In this document: piece by piece, positions 6,011-8,244 of the stretch
How positions within the stretch are numbered: position 1 is the first letter of the stretch
Layout: each line of letters opens with the position of its first letter
DNA from: JBEKZQ01 sp049509675
GTDB lineage: Bacteria; Planctomycetota; Planctomycetia; Pirellulales; Thermoguttaceae
Assembly (NCBI GenBank): GCA_049509675.1
Contig: JBEKZQ010000286.1
Location: 1-8,244 of the forward strand
Direction: 5' to 3'
Length of the DNA: 8,244 nt
Made by a program: the position numbers and the translations under genes
The notes under the pieces: model-generated
Told to the model about the DNA's origin: nothing
The model's database searches: none
The model's input: the letters and a program-made list of their open reading frames with translations, nothing else

Positions 6011-6038
6011 CTGTAAACGGGCAACTTTCATTTTACAG
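6011..6038. promoter_or_regulatory. Operator-like dyad CTGTAAA-N14-TTTACAG
   Basis: CTGTAAA (6011-6017) and TTTACAG (6032-6038) are perfect inverted half-sites, 21 bp apart centre to centre, so both lie on one face of the helix as a dimeric regulator would need. The right half overlaps the minus-strand -10 box (6030-6035), and the dyad centre (about 6024) is near the expected transcription start. A bound protein would block polymerase. No regulator gene is in the window, so the family is unknown. Confidence 0.45.
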
Positions 6039-6058
6039 CGCGTCGGGGGCCGTTCCAA
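6030..6058 (-). promoter_or_regulatory. Sigma-70-type promoter for the TIM-barrel / Gfo-Idh unit
   Basis: On the minus strand TTGGAA (6053-6058) is followed after exactly 17 bp by TAAAAT (6030-6035). These match the -35 consensus at four of six positions and the -10 consensus at five of six. Transcription would start near 6023, leaving a leader of about 40 bases before the ATG at 5985. No other pair in this gap fits as well. Confidence 0.55.
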
Positions 6059-6398
6059 GCATCGGCAAGACAATAACAGGAGATCTATTGATTCGCCGAT
6101 CGCAAGCTCACGCGGCCCTCCTCCATCCCCAAAGGCCGCCCCCGTCCCTACCAATAACTCCGTACTCGTTTGCCGTCAAGGGGTTGCGAGATTTGTCCGC
6201 CAATCCAGGGCCATCGCAAGTCCGCGATTGCTCTTGTATCAACATGGGAATTCGTGTACCAAGTCTGACGCAAAGGCACCCGGAGGGTACCCGGATCCAT
6301 GTTTTCGGTCATGAGTTCGGACAAATGGCAATGCCTATCAGCCGAAAAATGGACCAGACCCCGACTTAGCAGTTCTCCTGCGATGGAGGGAACCAAGC

Positions 6399-8126
6399 AT
6401 GACGCATGATGCGGCCGGGCGGAGAGACTTCTACGTCGAAATCATCAAGCCCTCGCACTACGACGATGACGGTTATGTCATTCAGTGGCAGTGGACGTTC
6501 GTGCCCTCGAACTCCTTGGCCTGCCTGTACGCCCTGGCCGACGATGTTGGGCAACGGGGCGCTCTGGGCGACGACGTCGACGTGGTCGTCAATAGCTACG
6601 ATGAATCCAGCACGGTGATTCCCGTGCGCAAGATCATCCGCCGCATTCACGCCCGCGGCGGGCGGGGGGTCGTGCTCCTGGCCGGCGTGCAAACCAACCA
6701 GTTTCCCCGCGCCGCCGATCTGGCCCGTCAGTTCCGGGCCGCCGGAATCCCCGTGGTCATCGGCGGCTTCCACGTGAGCGGCTCGATCGCCATGCTGAGC
6801 GAACTGCCGGCCGAGCTGCGCGACCTCCAAGCGATGGGGGTTTCGCTCTTTGCCGGCGAGGCCGAAAGCCGCATGGAAGGCCTCCTGGCCGACGCCTATC
6901 ACGACCGCCTGAAGCCGCTCTACAATTATCTCAAAGAGCTGCCGGAGTTGCAGGGGCAGGTCGTGCCTTTCCTGCCGCGCGAGGTCGCCGGGCGGAGCAT
7001 GTTCTACGCGCCGTTCGATGCCGGCCGGGGTTGCCCCTTCGAGTGCAGTTTCTGCACGATCATCAACGTCCAGGGCCGCAGGTCGCGCTGGCGCAGCGCC
7101 GACGACGTGGAGCGGCTGGTGCGGGCCAACGCGGCCCAAGGCATGCGCCGTTTCTTCATTACCGACGACAACCTCGCGCGAAACAAGAACTGGGAAGCCA
7201 TTTTCGATCGCCTCATTGCTCTGCGCGAGCAAGAGGGCCTGCGCATCAAGCTCACGATCCAAGTGGACATGATGTGCCACAAGATCCCCGGCTTCGTGGA
7301 GAAAGCGGTTCGCGCCGGTTGCACCCGCGTGTTTCTCGGGCTGGAAAACATCAATCCCGAAAACCTGGCGGCAGCCGGAAAACGGCAGAATCAGATCGGG
7401 CAGTACCGCGTCATGCTTCAGGCATGGCGGTCGCGCGGGGTCATCACCTACGCGGGCTATATCCTCGGTTTCCCGTCCGATACGCCCGAGTCGATCCGTC
7501 GCGACATCCGGACGATCCAGAACGAGTTGCCTGTTGATATCCTGGAGTTCTTCATCCTGACGCCGCTGCCCGGCTCAGCCGACCACAAGGCCATGCTCCA
7601 GCGCGGCCAATGGATGGAGCCCGACCTGAACCGCTACGACGTGGAGCACGTGACCACGCGGCATCCGCGCATGAGCGAGCAGCAGTGGGGCGATATCTAC
7701 GACCGGGCGTGGCACCTGTACTACAGTCCGCAGCACGTGGAGACACTGCTGCGCCGCGCCTGTGCCGGGGGCGCCGGAACGAGCCACCTTGCGGCGGCGA
7801 TCATGGTCTACTACGGCAGCTACCGGTTCCATCGCATTCATGCGCTCCAGGCCGGCCTGTTGCGCAGGAAGGTCCGCGCCACGCGGCGTCCCGGCTCGCC
7901 GCCGGAGAACCCGCTCTTCTTTTGCGTCCGCCGCGCGTGGGAAACGCTCTCGTCCTCTGTCGGGCTGGGCATGTATTGGCTCTGGCTGGAGCGTTTGCGG
8001 AAGCGTGTCCGACGCAATCCGTCCGCCAAGGCGTATACCGATGCGGCGTTGGGCGGAAACGACTGCGACGGCGCCGGCGCGTTGGTCGATGGCACGCCGG
8101 CCGGCGAAGCTGCTGAAGCGGCCTAG
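6399..8126 (+). CDS. Radical SAM protein with N-terminal B12-binding-like domain
   Basis: This 575-residue protein has the layout of B12-binding-domain radical SAM enzymes. Residues about 10-175 look like a Rossmann-like cobalamin-domain relative, with VVIGGFHVSG (119-128), but without the DxHxxG motif that binds cobalt in base-off form. The radical SAM core begins near 200; DAGRGCPFECSFC carries the CxxxCxxC cluster cysteines Cys212, Cys216 and Cys219. Later core motifs are ITDDN (254-258), LGLENINPE (313-321), GYILGFPSDTPES (353-365) and LTPLPGS (387-393). A basic helical C-terminal part (about 425-548) ends in an Ala/Gly-rich tail. There is no signal peptide, so it should be cytoplasmic. 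GGAGGG (6385-6390) lies eight bases before the ATG. The start IIKPSHYDDDGYVIQW looks like a conserved radical SAM subgroup I recall from planctomycetes and alphaproteobacteria, with no substrate known to me. A methylation or other radical modification is inferred only from the family. Confidence 0.9.
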   Translation: MTHDAAGRRDFYVEIIKPSHYDDDGYVIQWQWTFVPSNSLACLYALADDVGQRGALGDDVDVVVNSYDESSTVIPVRKIIRRIHARGGRGVVLLAGVQTNQFPRAADLARQFRAAGIPVVIGGFHVSGSIAMLSELPAELRDLQAMGVSLFAGEAESRMEGLLADAYHDRLKPLYNYLKELPELQGQVVPFLPREVAGRSMFYAPFDAGRGCPFECSFCTIINVQGRRSRWRSADDVERLVRANAAQGMRRFFITDDNLARNKNWEAIFDRLIALREQEGLRIKLTIQVDMMCHKIPGFVEKAVRAGCTRVFLGLENINPENLAAAGKRQNQIGQYRVMLQAWRSRGVITYAGYILGFPSDTPESIRRDIRTIQNELPVDILEFFILTPLPGSADHKAMLQRGQWMEPDLNRYDVEHVTTRHPRMSEQQWGDIYDRAWHLYYSPQHVETLLRRACAGGAGTSHLAAAIMVYYGSYRFHRIHALQAGLLRRKVRATRRPGSPPENPLFFCVRRAWETLSSSVGLGMYWLWLERLRKRVRRNPSAKAYTDAALGGNDCDGAGALVDGTPAGEAAEAA

Positions 8127-8149
8127 TGGTCTGTCCAACTTGAGTTTAC

Positions 8150-8232
8150 GGGTGCCACGGTTGGCTTGTCCAACCGTGTTTCCAGCACTGCTGGGCAAGC
8201 CGGGCACCGACCGGAGGTTGGTCGTGGCACCC
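8150..8232. repeat. GGGTGCCAC..GTGGCACCC intergenic repeat element
   Basis: GGGTGCCAC (8150-8158) and GTGGCACCC (8224-8232) are exact inverted ends of an 83 bp element. Inside are two more hairpins: CACGGTTGG (8156-8164) with CCAACCGTG (8170-8178) around CTTGT, and CCAGC (8182-8186) with GCTGG (8190-8194). It matches a dispersed repeat type of planctomycete intergenic DNA; a partial relative is at 3537-3562. It begins 24 bases after the radical SAM stop codon and may serve as a 3' end structure. The remaining 12 bases to the window edge show nothing further. Confidence 0.7.
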
Positions 8233-8244
8233 AACCGGTAATGT

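Larger units (their letters stand above)
5986..6398. other. Divergent intergenic region, 413 bp
   Basis: This gap separates the leftward TIM-barrel gene from the rightward radical SAM gene. The left part holds the ribosome binding site (5994-5999), operator-like dyad and promoter of the leftward gene. The right end holds GGAGGG (6385-6390), the ribosome binding site of the radical SAM gene. Between about 6060 and 6345 I see no convincing gene or rightward promoter. A small hairpin, ATCGC (6213-6217) with GCGAT (6224-6228), is weak. An 82-codon minus-strand frame at 6148-6396 has no ribosome binding site I can defend and no recognisable family. Confidence 0.55.

Noticed and set aside
4870..6369. 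A 499-codon plus-strand open frame opposite the TIM-barrel gene
   Set aside because: It is antisense to a gene with a strong ribosome binding site and Tat signal, and it passes through the 4972-4994 repeat and the promoter region at 6030-6058.
6148..6396. Small 82-residue minus-strand gene upstream of the radical SAM gene
   Set aside because: I see no ribosome binding site or domain, and it would overlap the radical SAM ribosome binding site. It may be a relic of an older insertion, but this cannot be supported.
6366..7280. A 304-codon minus-strand open frame inside the radical SAM gene
   Set aside because: It is antisense to the conserved N-terminal half and cluster motif of the radical SAM protein and has no family resemblance.

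Overview
The window looks like chromosomal DNA from a planctomycete, probably of the Pirellulales/Pirellulaceae kind. This is judged from high GC, Tat-signal Gfo/Idh/MocA oxidoreductases, a radical SAM protein of a type I associate with planctomycetes and alphaproteobacteria, and several hairpin repeats typical of planctomycete intergenic DNA. These include the CCCCTCTCCC..GGGAGAGGGG hairpin, the AGGACGGATT..AATCCGTCCT hairpin, the GGGTGCCAC..GTGGCACCC element and GTAGGGTGGG elements. The assignment rests on recognition, not on a database search.

Layout. Positions 1-634 hold no convincing gene. They contain short TGTAAG-type repeats with a hairpin, a duplicated ~76 bp unit at 111 bp spacing, and two tandem copies of a C-rich hairpin repeat. 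Five protein genes follow. (1) 635-1744 (-) is a cytoplasmic RmlD-like sugar-nucleotide/NAD(P)-binding protein; its YxxxK motif reads YGKTM and its last ~17 codons and stop lie in a repeat. (2) 2169-3419 (+) is a Tat-exported Gfo/Idh/MocA oxidoreductase, divergent from gene 1 across a 424 bp gap with a MITE-like 176 bp inverted-repeat element and a leader inverted repeat. (3) 3656-4870 (-) is a second Tat-exported Gfo/Idh/MocA protein, paralogous to gene 2 and convergent with it. (4) 5005-5985 (-) is a Tat-signal protein that looks like a TIM barrel and lies upstream of gene 3 in the same direction. (5) 6399-8126 (+) is a radical SAM protein with an N-terminal B12-binding-like domain, divergent from gene 4.

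How the genes may work together. Genes 4 and 3 probably form one transcription unit. Its promoter can be read at 6030-6058 on the minus strand (TTGGAA, 17 bp, TAAAAT), with a dyad CTGTAAA-N14-TTTACAG overlapping the -10 box as an operator would. Genes 2, 3 and 4 all carry twin-arginine signals, so they may act on a sugar or cyclitol outside the cytoplasmic membrane. The substrate cannot be read from sequence. Genes 1 and 5 have no evident link to this unit.

I did not find a clearly new multi-gene defence or mobile system. The more interesting points are the two candidate regulatory dyads, the altered catalytic motif in gene 1, the exported paralog pair with its TIM-barrel partner, the unassigned radical SAM protein, and the variety of intergenic repeats.
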